Source of the DNA: Morella rubra
Taxonomy: Eukaryota; Streptophyta; Magnoliopsida; Fagales; Myricaceae
Direction: 5' to 3'
Assembly (NCBI GenBank): GCA_003952965.2
Contig: CM025854.1
Location: forward strand, 16,082,029 to 16,146,028
Length of the DNA: 64,000 nucleotides
The notes below the pieces were generated by a model that had not been told where the DNA came from, ran no database searches, and saw nothing but the letters and a program-made list of their open reading frames with translations. The number at the start of each line of letters is the position of its first letter. Within the stretch, counting starts at the first letter, position 1. Both the position numbers and the translations under genes were made by a program. This document shows, one piece after another, positions 40,823 through 51,654 of this stretch.

Positions 40823-41021
40823 TTTTACAGTTTAAGCTTTTTACACGTCAGCTTTTAGTTAGTTTATTATTTTGTTAAACAATAGCTTAGCTGTAAAATT
40901 GCTTTTAGTAAAGTTGTTGTACAGATTTCATTCTGCGCATGTCTTTATCAATATACGAGATTCACACAAAGGCTTGGCTCTCTCTCTCTCTCTCTATTCT
41001 CAATCTTTCTTCTTGATTCAA
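40823..41021 (+). repeat. 3' LTR of the Copia element
   Basis: About 199 bp, with a shorter (CT)n run than the 5' copy. It is preceded by the polypurine tract and followed by the target duplication. Confidence 0.9.
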
Positions 41022-41395
41022 TATTAAAATGTAAATATAATACTAAAGACATTAAATCCTATCCATACATTAAATAATCCAAAATAAAGAAGCATGCTAA
41101 AAAAAAAAAGGAACTAAGAAGTATATATAACAATATATATTAAAATTTTTAAATAAAAGAGATATTCAAATCATAATGTAACATTCTTTGTACTCCTACA
41201 TATATGTGTTTTGATGCTTTCTTATACAATTAGACATGAGTGCCTCATTTGAAAACAACAACTAGCTTTTGAAGAGCTTAACTTGGACAAACATATTATC
41301 TCAAGTATTGGTTACATAGAAAATCACTTTTATATTTATTTCATATCCTTAAATATGTATAAGTGCTAATGCACGACTTTCTACTGTTATAAATA

Positions 41396-41910
41396 GGGGT
41401 AAAGTCATAGTTAGCCCCATAAGTATGAGCAAAAATCAAATCGGTACCTTATTATCAATTCGGCGATTTGAGACCCATAACTTTTGAAAATCATCAATTC
41501 TAGCCCCTTGTCTAAATTAGGCGTTAAATCGACGGAAAATCATGCAAAATGACCAAAATGCCCTCCAAGATAAAATTACTCAAATATTCATTAAAAATGA
41601 AATATATATATATATATTTTAAAAAGTGATATTTTTAAAATAAAACATTGAAACTCTATTTCAATAATATATTTATTTTTAATTTATTTCTTAAATTTTT
41701 ATTTTATTTTTATTTATTTTTTAAAATTTAGTCTTGGAGGGGCATTTTAGTCATTTTGCATGATTTTCCGTCGGATTTAACGCCTAATTTAGACGGAGGG
41801 TTGAATTGATGATTTTCAAAAGTTATGGGTCTCAAATCGCCGAATTGATAATTAAGGGGTATCGATTTGATTTTTGCTCATACTTATGAGGCTAATTATG
41901 ACTTTACCCC
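41396..41910. mobile_element. MULE-type MITE, 515 bp, perfect 9-bp TSD
   Basis: A non-coding element with TIRs of about 180-190 bp. The ends begin GGGGTAAAGTCATA and, read backwards, GGGGTAAAGTCATAATTAG. The inner parts of the arms share GACGGAAAATCATGCAAAAT and its inverse. The target duplication TTATAAATA at 41387-41395 and 41911-41919 is perfect. The arms are highly similar, so this is the youngest-looking MITE here. Its TIR resembles the left end of MULE-2. Confidence 0.92.
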
Positions 41911-42208
41911 TTATAAATAAAAAAGTTTAAGACTAGAATTTTTTGGAGAATTTTTAGGTGATGTTAACTTTAAAGTTATTTTTAGTTGTTAAAAAATGTT
42001 TGGTTGTAGAATTTGAAAAATAAAAAAATATCAAGCCACTAGTGAACTATTCAATCAAAGTCCAGATTAAAATGAACCATTATAAGAATAATGTTAATTA
42101 ATTTTTAATAACACTAAAATTAATGTAGTATGAATCTGAAAAGGTGACGAATAAAAAAAACACAAGACTTGTCTGTCGGAACTTAGTGCACAAAAATAGA
42201 TGTCCTAC

Positions 42209-42417
42209 TTTCCTTTATTACTAAAAAAAAAAAAAAGAGTAGAAAGAACAAAATATTTGACGCGAATCCTGTTCGAACAAGACATATCGAGCCCGAGCCG
42301 AGCGGGAGCTCATGAATATTTTTTATCGAGCCGGAATTCGAACCGTCGATACTGAGCTCCACCCGGCTCAAAAACAGCCCTAACCGCACTCTTCCAGCTG
42401 AGCTACTCTTCAATTCC
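42209..42417 (-). mobile_element. tRNA-derived SINE upstream of the thioredoxin gene
   Basis: On the minus strand the head has TAGCTCAGCTGG, a perfect A-box match to the TRGYNNANNNGG consensus, and about 50 bp later GGTTCGAATTCC, a near-perfect B box. After a body rich in GAGCTC/CTCGG-type sequence comes a T run of 14, a possible polymerase III terminator. A 9-bp duplication matching at 8 of 9 positions (ATGTCCTAC at 42200-42208, ATATCCTAC at 42418-42426) flanks it. It does not fold into a clean tRNA. It ends 145 bp before the thioredoxin ATG, in the promoter. Confidence 0.65.
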
Positions 42418-42505
42418 ATATCCTACAATCTCCCTCTGTCTTTCTTCGTATGCACATCCCCAATTCCTCCCACATCTAACTTTCCATCTCTCTCTTCTTT
42501 CATTA

Positions 42506-42515
42506 TTTATATATA
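42506..42515 (+). promoter_or_regulatory. Candidate TATA box of the thioredoxin gene
   Basis: TTATATATAC follows a CT-rich tract and lies about 50 bp before the ATG at 42562. With a typical 30-bp spacing the leader would be only about 20 bases, so an alternative upstream start is possible. Confidence 0.4.
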
Positions 42516-42561
42516 CGTATCTATAAGTCACAATCTCACAAACTTAGTTGTCAGATTTCCT

Positions 42562-45500
42562 ATGGCGACCATTCCTGAATCCGTCGCTCTCTCTTCTCTT
42601 TCCAATCATCTCAGACCGTCGCTCTCGCACACGCTGACGTCATCTCCATCACTTGCTCTCTCCGGAAGCCGGAGACCTGGCTCCTTTCTGGGTTTCTCAG
42701 GCCTCAGGATCCAATTGCCTTCGAACAGATCCGCGTCTTCTTTGAGTTCCAGAAACCCTCTGGTTTTTCGCCAAAGTAGTCGCATTGTTTCTGAAGTTCA
42801 GGAGACTGCTCTTGATGGTAATTCGTTGTTTTTTCTTGTCATAGTTTTGTATTGGAATTTTGGTCATCAGATTGCTGGATTTTGGTTAGTTTAGGAATCG
42901 TTCTAATGTATTAGACAAACATATTTTTTAAATATTCAACTCTAGAATATACTCATTCAAATATTTTGATAGAATATACTTTGCAGTCTTGTTATCAATG
43001 GATTGAACCTCGAGAGACAAGTATTGACATCAGTTTTAAAGTTGACATCCTGCAAGATTAGCAAAAAAAAAAAAAAACTTTTGATCCTGCATCAATGCGA
43101 ATTATGAAGTTTTTGTAGTGAGGCTTTATAGTTCAAATGACATTCAATGTACCTGAACTTGAAGAAGGTAAGCATGCCACTTCTTCTGTGTCCAATCATT
43201 TGAATTTCTATGAGAAATTGATGCTTGGATTGAACAGAGTTAAGCTTATACTATTCATATTGGGATTTTTTTGTAGAAATCAAACTAATTTTCGAGATTC
43301 TTATTGGAATACATGTTTGAAAATTATTTCCACCTTGCGAAATTGACTAGTTCTGCTAAATAAAAGACTTTTTAATCTGTAAAGTTACAAATTTTCCTTA
43401 GATTAGCATGTTCCGTGGACTATTTGTGTAACTATTGGGATCTTATTGAAGCAACGATGAGATGTATTGGAACGTCATTTTACCTTGGCTTACGTTTGTG
43501 AATTTTTTTATTTTATTTTATTTCATGCTTTTCACAACTCTATCCTTCTAATCTGATAGATTTACTCGATTTCAACAGTGCGTTAATCACAAATCCTCAC
43601 TTGGTGGTCGTATAGAAAAATGTTGTGTAGCCCTTGGGCCAGGGATGAGCTGCTCTTAGACTTGTCAGGTTTGGATGGAGTAAAAGGAGATAGGTGGGAT
43701 TTCTTCCGCTCTAGAAAAGGAAAATAAAATAAGAGGAAAATGTGGTTGAGGTGGAATGCTGTTATGTGACAACTGTTGTCGGTTTTCGTTGTCCAAAAAA
43801 ATTAAAACGCGTTGCATTAAATTTTTTCACTATTTCAGAATTAAGATTCATATAGTAGATAGGGACATGCAATTAAGTGAGAGTAATTTGTAGAATCCAT
43901 TATCATGCTAGTCTAGTTTAATACTTTCCAAATGTACTATCAATCTAACCAGAGTCTCCATATCAATGACTAGGACTAGCCATTCTATTGTGTGGTTCAT
44001 ATGTCACAGTCCCTTCAGATAAAGCATCCAGTGTTATCCCTAACTATAACCTAAATTTTACAAGTTATAAGAAATGTATGATTTAGATCTTTGATACATA
44101 AGTTGCACTCAATGAGCTTAAATCACGGATAATATAACTTGTATACCTTGTTATTTTTAGACAGTAACAGCATGAATAAAATATTATGATTCTTTGAAAA
44201 AATAATCTTAACATCAAGTTCTGGATTGGCTTTTAGGACACCAATGCTGACACCCATAACATGTAATTTAGGTTGTAATCCGTAAATTGTCACCAATTCA
44301 ACTCTTTGATTTGTAAGCGTCTTTTTACGATCAAATCACCTCTTTGGAATGTCTTGCACTTAGTCTTAGAGATGTTTGACATGGCTAATAGTTGTTCGTT
44401 CTCGTCTTATGGGCCTTGTTTCAAGTGTTAAGAGAGCGGAAATGGGGTTGGTTGATGAAAAATATCAATACTTAACAGATTAGTATCTGGAACGGAAAGT
44501 CCCCAAGTCCAAATTATTATCTGGAATGGAAAGTCCCCAAGTCCAAATTAGTATCTGGAACGGAAAGTCCCCAAGTCCAAATCCATCTACTAAAAGTTCT
44601 TGCTTCTAAATAATTTTCATTTTTTTTTTTATCCGGGCCAGTTAGTCAAAGGGCTCAAATTGTGTTATCTTTCGTAAACTAATGTTTTTTATTTCTATTT
44701 TTTTTGGTATTTTGAAATTTTTGTTGGAAATTTGAAATGTTGCTGTTAATTGATTGCTGTGGGAGCCATCAACAGAAGAAAGGGGCCTGCAATTAATCGA
44801 TTGTGCTTCCAATGAGTAGTCATGCTTACTCAATTTTTATTCACTTTAGTGGGTCAAGAAGGGGCTGGGAACTGCTTCTTGAGTTTGATTCAGCAGGAAA
44901 TTTGAATTTTCTTTTTAGAGCTGTTGGCCCACCTGTTGAGTCTTTAAGAAAGCCAATAGAGTTAATGTCTGTATTTTTGGTGTTAACTCCATGTTCTGAA
45001 CCTGTGCGGTAGATAAATGTTGCTCATTGCTTCAATGTCATATTTTCTGTGTGCATATTGCAACTCTGATGCTTCTCGTCTGATTTACCAGAACCTTCAG
45101 TTGCTCGATTTATTCTGTTCTAAAAGTACCTCAAATAATAATTAGTCATATCTATAACAAACTACCCTTTTAGTTTACACTGAGCTGTGGTATTTGAGAA
45201 CTCAATAAGCTTGTAATAATTCTGCACAGGGGTCATTCTGATGCACATTAGTTAATCACTACAACTAAGCTCAAGCGTGAGGTTAACTTGTTAAGGAGAA
45301 TGAAATGACAAGCATGATTGAATATATTCGTGTCATCCTTCCCTTTCAAAAGAATTTGCAACAGTTTGCAATGTGCTGCTGGATTTGCCTTTCTTAGGAA
45401 TATAAGAAGAGTGTGTTTGGAAGAATGCATCCATTTCAGTTTTGGATGCTGTCCAATTTAGTAAGGGACTATTAAATACAACGTGGAAGAAGAAAAAGAA

Positions 45501-46122
45501 AGAAGAGGGGGGGTGGGGGGGGGGTGTGTGGTTGGTGTTTGGGTGAAGCGGCGTGACAACACTCCCATTTGATACATACCTTTAATTGGCTTCTGTCTGT
45601 GTATAATCAACTTTCAACACATGCTAGTGTTCCTTCTTTGATGCTACTTCATTTGTTTTTATTTTTAACTCATTGGCAATAGTGCATTGGATATCTACGT
45701 AATTCTTCCATGAAATGCTCCCTATTTTTTTTTTTCTTAGTGTTTTTTTTCTCCCTCATCTTCACTTGACAATGGAATTGACCACTCTTTTGGCTTTCAA
45801 AATCGCAGTTCCTGCTGTGACTGATGCTACATGGCAATCACTTGTCCTTAAGGCTGATGGGCCTGTTCTGGTTGAGTTTTGGGCTCCATGGTGTGGGCCC
45901 TGCCGTATGATCCATCCAGTACTCGGTGAACTCTCAAAGCAGTATGCTGGGAAGCTCAATTGCTTCCAATTGAATACTGATGATAGTCCTTCAATCGCAA
46001 CCCAATACGGAATTCGAAGCATTCCAACGTTCCTGATCTTTGTCAATGGTGAGAAGAAAGATGTGGTCGTTGGTGCTGTGCCCAAAACCACACTTACTGC
46101 CAGCATCGAGAAATTCTTGTAG
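42562..46122 (+). CDS. Thioredoxin m-type, plastid
   Basis: Two exons: 42562-42817 (85 codons plus one base) and 45809-46122, joined by a 2,991-bp intron (donor G/GTAATT, acceptor CGCAG), giving 189 aa. Residues 1 to about 80 form a Ser/Arg-rich transit peptide with [16 protein letters not shown], similar to m-type thioredoxins. The thioredoxin fold follows, with WCGPC at 113-117 (active-site cysteines 114 and 117), [17 protein letters not shown] and [12 protein letters not shown] with the cis-proline. M-type thioredoxins, reduced by ferredoxin-thioredoxin reductase, regulate Calvin-cycle and photosystem assembly enzymes in the chloroplast stroma. Exon 2's open frame extends 5' of the acceptor, but that part does not resemble thioredoxin. 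The large intron holds short tandem repeats. No damage is seen. Confidence 0.95.
44481..44582 (+). repeat. 34-bp tandem repeat, three copies, in thioredoxin intron
   Basis: Three adjoining 34-bp units beginning TAGTATCTGG or TATTATCTGG and containing GGAAAGTCCCCAAGTCC, differing at only two positions. Low divergence implies recent expansion. Confidence 0.95.
45507..45543 (+). other. G-rich run in thioredoxin intron, possible G-quadruplex
   Basis: Runs of 7 and 10 G separated by a single T, then GTGTGTGG, GG and GGG. Enough G-tracts are present on the sense strand to form a quadruplex in DNA or pre-mRNA. It lies 266 bp before the acceptor of exon 2. Its functional role is unknown. Confidence 0.5.
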
Positions 46123-47270
46123 AGATGCAGGTTCGAATTTTGTTTCTCAATTCCGCTTTATTCGTTTTAGAGTTTTTCATGTTGAGGTTGAAAATATAAT
46201 CATCTTTTTGTATAATTCAGAAGCTTCATGTCCCAGGTGTTCTTTCTGTGATGAATATCACCGTTTATAATAAGTGAAAACATGTTCAGCTTTTCTCCAA
46301 TTAATAAAATTATTGCCGAGCTCTCCATTTAGAAAGTTCTGTTTCGTTTAAAATCTGCACCTAATAGACCTTGTGAAAGGTGTAGATTTGAAAAACAATC
46401 GGCAGCAATTAGTTTTTCAATATGTTGAATGGAATCGGATTTCAAACAAGGGACCCTGTCAGGAACGAGGTCCAGTCTACTCTATCTCTATCAGGAACTT
46501 GCTTTTCACGCACTTGTTTCAATCTAGAACTTGTGAATTTGACCAGTTTTTCACGGGGTTGGACCAATTTGTATGATGAAATTTGGAATCAAGCGGGCTT
46601 TTCCGTTGTTTTCCAATTCCTGCCATTGAAAATGGAATTCAAATCAGTTCAAGCAGACTTTTATCCCACGTCCCGATTCCTGCGCCTATTTCTTAATACA
46701 ACATTATTTGGTCATGATGTTGATAGACTTGAATTGTTTCAATTGCTGTTAAATCTTAAAATCTATGGCCCTTCTCGATCCACGGACTTTATTCAGCTGG
46801 GAGGAATTTGGAGGTAGAAAAAGGGGGAAAGGAAAAAGTAGGACTCCTGAAGTTCATCTTAGGTATTCAAAATAGATTAGTTTTGATTCAGTTGGCATTT
46901 CCTCGATTTAAGAAAGATCATTAAGTTGGTTACACGCTGCACCTTTAGGCCTAGGTGCCTGCCAATAAATTACCAGGACATAGAAGGAATAAGCCGAGAG
47001 AGAGAGAGAGAGAGTAAATAACTCCAGTAAACTGGCTTTCGTGTTTCTGCGTCTATAAAATTAAATTGCTAATCGATTCTAGGTTTGTTAAATTTACAAT
47101 TATATACCAAAGTTGGTACTAAAGTTTAATGGAACATGAAATCCAACTAGGCAATATTGCACCCAATGATAAAGCTTTTTATAAAGCCTTGTTTGTGTAA
47201 CTTCTACCGAGCCTTAATTGCGTCTTTCTAACTTTCTATTGGATCTAATATAGGGTGTAGTCTTAGAGTA
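46123..47270. other. Thioredoxin 3' UTR and intergenic DNA
   Basis: The first 200 bases or so are the probable 3' UTR (an AATAAAAT-type polyadenylation signal at about 46302). The remainder, including an open stretch at 46422-46817, shows no recognisable product. A (GA)n microsatellite lies at about 46995-47014. Confidence 0.5.
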
Positions 47271-47274
47271 TGTA

Positions 47275-47477
47275 GGATCAAGATCCTCTACAATTCTATG
47301 TTTGAATTGCACGGTTCAATTCAGAAAGAGAGACACAAGAGGTGAATTCCACATTATTTAATGTTGTTCATATAAAGTTTCGGGCATGATGATTTTACAA
47401 TGGAAACCACTTCTTGTGTTTGTCTCTCTCCGAATTGTACTGTGTAATTCGAGCAGGGAATTACAGAGGATCCCCAT
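47275..47477. mobile_element. MITE with about 70-bp TIRs
   Basis: Left arm GGATCAAGATCCTCTACAAT..., right arm read backwards GGGGATCCTCTGTAATTC..., with both continuing through GAATT(G/A)CAC and CAATTC(A/G)GA(A/G)AGAG. The centre contains TTTAATGTTGTTCATATAAA. No clear target duplication. A decayed relative lies at 49697-49950. Confidence 0.7.
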
Positions 47478-48288
47478 CTGAGTATTTAATATTTGTTGCG
47501 TCTCTTCTTTTTGATGTTAGACTATTCAATTCAAGTAAGATATTAGACAGAATTTCAATTCTATGTTAATATAAAATTCTAAGCATAAATGGATATGCAA
47601 CCTGCACAATTGAAGGCCAAATCGCGAATTCTCTTTGGCCATTTGCTTATTAGTAGGAATTCATTTAAACTTTGGTTCATGCAAATTGATGCCTGGTTAG
47701 CGTCATGCAAATGTACTGGAGCCGTGCCATGAGCATAGCGAGGGAAACAATTCTTTCCCCATTTCCATGGCAGTAGGAGAACATTACGAACTCCGTTACT
47801 GCAAATTGATGCCTCTCTAATTAGCTTCTGAATCGAAATAGGAAGAAAAACCCCGGTATCTTCCTTCTACGTACCCATCAGCACCTTACCATCCTCGAAG
47901 CAACGCCAAAAAAATGCAGAGAAGAAGAATCGTGCGTACATGACTAGCTACTTTGACAAAAGTTTCTCCGAGTCCTGTGCCAAAAAGTGCTCCCGTTCCA
48001 AAACCAACTGAAGTCAAGGTTGTCAAGATAGTCCATTTGGCATATCTTCTAATTCCACAAGTTGGACTTCTATAGTGTTTGTGTCCCTTTCTACAAAAGA
48101 ATAATTCAACTGGGCAAATTGGATTTGAGATTTCTATAGTGTTTGGATATCTCTCGTGTTTGTCTCCGTATAGTATATGATTTTGCTAGCTATATCCGTA
48201 CCGGTAGAAGTAGCTTTTCAACTTTGTTAAAGTAAATTGATGCCTAATTAGCTTAAGTACTCTCCAAGCAAAGCCTAAGCTATACAAG

Positions 48289-49275
48289 GGGCCGTTCTAA
48301 GCTAACTGGGGCTTTAGGCAAAATACAAGATGAGACCTTTTGTAATAATTTATAAAATAAAAAATTTAAATAAAAAATATTAATAGATTGTAGTTAAAAT
48401 TTATTTTTCTACCTTTTTGAGATGCATAATTACCTATCACTATTATATATCCAAGAGTTGTTAATATATCAATTTTTTAATTGAAAATACTTTTGCTCAA
48501 AAAAAAAAAAAAATACTTTCAACTTTCAAGTACTCTTTTTGAGATTGAATTAAATTTTCTATTTTTAGTTGCTTTTTTAGTTTTTTTTTTATTGCACATA
48601 TACAAAGCTATTTTAAACAAAAATAATGACAAACTAAAATAAACACAAATGCAAACTTAAAAGAAAATTACAGTACAAAATACAACAAATACAACTTAAA
48701 ATAAGATTAAGATTTTGAATGATAGCATATGGGTCTCTGCGACAAGTGATATCGATTAGAGAAAGGGCCAAAGATAAAAATTGTGAAACGCCAAGAAATA
48801 ATAGAGATAAAAATAGAATAAATGAGAGGATTTTTTTAGTGTTTTTTTATTTAAGACAAAGGCAAGTAGTTTCTTGCATAATTTGCCAAGTACTTTATCA
48901 ATGAAGTCCTTTTAAATATAGATTTTTAACTTGTTAAGTGCATGCAAAGGTAAAAATAATAAATAGATTAGGTGGTCTGTTTAAATGGCGAGCAATTATT
49001 TTTAATTTATTTAGTATATGCAAGGGTAAAAATTAAACGAATTAGGTGGTAGAGTATATAGGACTTTTGTTTTAATCAATTGACTCATTTAATTAAAGAG
49101 ACTTTATAAGGCTTATCAATTGGCTAGTTATCCCTTTAATTAAGAAGAATTTAAAAAAGCCTCAAAAAGTAAAGAGTTATTGATTCCTTCAAATAAAGAA
49201 GATCCTTCAAATTTAGGGACCTTCCTATTTTGGGGCCTTATGCAGCAGCTTGCTGCCTATGCCTAGAGCCGACAC
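48289..49275. repeat. hAT-like non-coding repeat, related to 62306-63495
   Basis: About 1 kb of AT-rich DNA. Left end GGGGCCGTTCTAAGC...GCTTTAGGCAAAA, right end read backwards TAGTGTCGGCTCTAGGC, similar to the CAGGGCCGGCTCTA type of hAT ends. It shares ordered blocks with 62306-63495, including TAATAATTTATAAAATAA, GTTAATATATCA, GACAAGTGAT and AGATAGATTTTTAA-like motifs. No coding remnant and no clear target duplication. Confidence 0.6.
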
Positions 49276-49696
49276 TAAAAAGAAGGTCCCTAAATCTCTT
49301 TCTAGCTTCTGCCGTGTGTAAAAATTCTTAAGCCCAACTCTTTGCTTGTAAGAAGAGAGGGACAGCGGCATAGCAAGCTAGTTTTTCTCATGAAAATTTC
49401 AACACACGTCCCACGTTGTTCGATTGGTCCAATCCCACATTTCTTAGTTAGATGGGTGATTGGTTATTTAACTAAGCAGATTTTCACGTTGTTTCCAAGT
49501 CTTTACCGTGTTACTTGGTGCAGTTTATGACATTTTCCATCATTATTCACATGCTTGATCTAAGACTAGAATGAGTTCATAAGAATGCTTGTACACAACT
49601 CTGACTTGTGTACTTGATCTGCATTTAATATGGGTTCCTCCAACATCTACAGCCAACGTATACATTTAGTGCTTGTACACACAGATGTATATAAAC

Positions 49697-49950
49697 TTAA
49701 AGATTAGGATTCTTTGCAGTTTTTAATCCAAATTACTTGGTGCAATATTTAGAGAGAAATAGACACAACAATTAAACTTTACACTATTTAATGTTGTTCA
49801 TGTAAAGTTTCGAACAACATGAGTTCTATAATGGTAGCCATACACCATTCAAAGCTATTAATGTAAAGTTTCGAACATAATGAACCATGCAATGAAGTCT
49901 ACCTCTTGTGTCTAGTTATATCTCTCTGATTCGAGTACGATTTGATCTAT
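49697..49950. repeat. Decayed relative of the 47275 MITE
   Basis: It shares TTTAATGTTGTTCATGTAAA, AAGTTTCGAACA and CCTCTTGTGTCT-like blocks in the same order. An internal segment (CAT/TAATGTAAAGTTTCGAACA) is duplicated at about 49798 and 49858. Confidence 0.55.
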
Positions 49951-50088
49951 AAAGAATTAAATATATAGAGTGTACTTTATGACGATACATATCCTTTGTC
50001 TTTTTCACATTTACAAGGCATCCTTGAACACTTTCCTAGCACTAGCAACATGCTTGATCTAAGACTAAAATGAGTTGAGAATGAATAC

Positions 50089-50743
50089 TGATAAAGCCAT
50101 TTTTAACTGGCCTATCACAGAGTCCACTGGGCTAAGAGCTCGAGGGAGCTAGGCCTGAGGTCCAGCGCTTGGGATATGGGTTGAAAAGCTCAGACTCTTC
50201 TTCCTTCCTCCTACAAGCAAAGAAAATAAACTAGGACCGAGTGTCCTCCACTAGGGTGATTCCTTTGATGCCTTTGTTAATCGTCATTTTTCTATATCTT
50301 TTGTATACTGGTTCGATTATGAGTGAGAGAGAGTGCGTACCTTTTTTTTTTTCCTTCTCCTCTTTCCTTTTATATCCTTACTCCTTCCTCCCTTGGTTGG
50401 GGACTTGTTAGGCCCAGGCCCTATTGTCCTTAGACTTTTTCCGTCCCATATGACCTTTCACCAAAGGTCGCTGTCAAACTTTGTCTCCTTTCGGCCAGAT
50501 TGAGTCGACTAATTCTTCCCCTTCTCTTCTGCTTTTAGGACCGTCAGTCAGTGGCTGGATAGGGAGCAATTATAATTCTTTACGTGTGCTTCTTTACCAG
50601 ATAAAGTATTGATGTCATGCTCTTTTTATGGACTTCCAATCACAGAAAGACACATGCCACATCAAATGAGCTGATTCTTGCCTCATTATTTTTGGGCTTC
50701 TGGGTATGGGCTTTTGTAGTAAGGAAAATTTCCTCCTCCATCA
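50089..50743 (-). repeat. LTR of the Gypsy element (3' side by orientation)
   Basis: 655 bp. It aligns with 56033-56367 at both ends (TGAT(A/G)AAGCCATTTTTAA; GGACCGTCAGTCAGTGGCTG; CACATGCCACATC; TCCTCCTC). Confidence 0.85.
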
Positions 50744-50925
50744 GTAGCCTTCCATTCTGCTGGGTGATCCCCTTAACATATTAATCATCACTTCAACATC
50801 TTTTCCTTTAAAACTACCTATCGTGTCTATCACCACACCCTTGCTTTATAAGACCTGGCCTTCATTTCTTTGACTCACGAACCATTTCCCTCCATTGCTG
50901 CCCCTTCTTTTGCCAATCTAACCTC

Positions 50926-51420
50926 ATGCCTCATTTAGGAATCAGGAAGAAAAGGAAGAGCGCTCCACTAACACTCCCTTCCCTCTCGAACCTTCTGCCC
51001 GAACTACTAATTGACATTTTCTCTCGGGTGGTAAGAGATGGTGGTGTGGAAGAGTATTTCAACTTGGTGAGGGTTGATCTCAAATGTCGGGAGGTGGCCA
51101 AATCGCGTCCGGTGCTTTAAAGCATCAAGTTTGAGGAACTCTCTCTTTGTGAATACCGTAGCCAACCAATGGGGGACTTCACTACAGCCCTATTAGGGAG
51201 TGAGAACCTTGATGTTCTCTACCTTGAAGGAGTGGAGCTAGCATTTGGACTCGAAACTGATTATCCCGCGGGAGAAAGGATGATCATTCGGGCTAGTCAA
51301 CTCCAGTGTTGATATGCTATTTACACTGAGTGCATGCTAAACATGCTTAAAGATGAGATAGACTGCGAAGCATGAGAGAAATTAGACTCTCTTAAACAAC
51401 GGATGAACCCCTATGACATG
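50926..51420 (+). pseudogene. Broken F-box protein gene copy inside the Gypsy element
   Basis: The translated product begins with a plausible ATG and a basic segment, then SNLLPELLIDIFSRVVRDGG, an F-box-like helix pair, and continues with EYFNLVRVDLKCREVA, and further on LLGSENLDVLYLEGVELAF and YAIYTECMLNML. This order (F-box, then N-x-x-x-L-x-x-x-G repeats of a Sel1-like kind) matches the plant family of F-box proteins similar to Arabidopsis At2g35280. The reading frame is interrupted more than once, so it is not functional. It lies between an LTR and the nested Copia fragment, in the opposite orientation to the Gypsy element. This suggests capture, or insertion of the element next to the gene followed by deletion. 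Family assignment is moderate. Confidence 0.55.
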
Positions 51421-51654
51421 TAGTGAGAGCGGATGGGTGCCATCGGGGTATTTCGTGAAACCTGGGGTGACTCTGCCCCTATCGAAGGAGGCAAGCCCCA
51501 ATCTGTATGAAGGGTTACATGTCTCCTCCACTTACATTCCCGGCTGTATGGTTCCTTATTCCTGCTTTCCGCCTTGACGTCTTCGATGCTTCCCTCTGTC
51601 TTCCCTGCCAGGCTAGCCGAGAGCTTCAATTCTTCATGTCCCGTGTAAACATTG

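Larger units (their letters stand above)
36227..41021 (+). mobile_element. Ty1/Copia LTR retrotransposon, broken, both LTRs present (fossil)
   Basis: A 4.8-kb element flanked by a 5-bp duplication TATTA (36222-36226 and 41022-41026), with LTRs of about 200 bp. Two bases after the 5' LTR is TGGTATTAGAGC, the usual Copia primer-binding site complementary to initiator tRNA-Met. A purine tract (GAGGGGGAG) lies at the 3' LTR. Parts in order: gag with a zinc knuckle (about 37359), aspartic protease (about 37720), integrase (about 38100-38800), reverse transcriptase (about 39230-40230), RNase H (about 40480-40815). This order and the small size suggest the Ale/Retrofit-like group. The LTRs differ at roughly 6% of sites by eye, suggesting an age of a few million years. 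The coding region is broken, with about a dozen or more breaks. Confidence 0.93.

Noticed and set aside
42285-42412. A functional tRNA gene on the minus strand, suggested by good A and B boxes.
   Set aside because: The flanks do not pair into an acceptor stem and no anticodon arm is evident. A 9-bp near-duplication and a long body fit a SINE better.
45715-45808. An alternative thioredoxin start at the ATG just before exon 2.
   Set aside because: The sequence before the CGCAG acceptor does not resemble a transit peptide, while exon 1 at 42562 supplies a proper one with matching splice phase.
46422-46817. 131-codon open frame downstream of thioredoxin.
   Set aside because: Low-complexity hydrophobic and aromatic content without any recognised family, in what looks like intergenic DNA.
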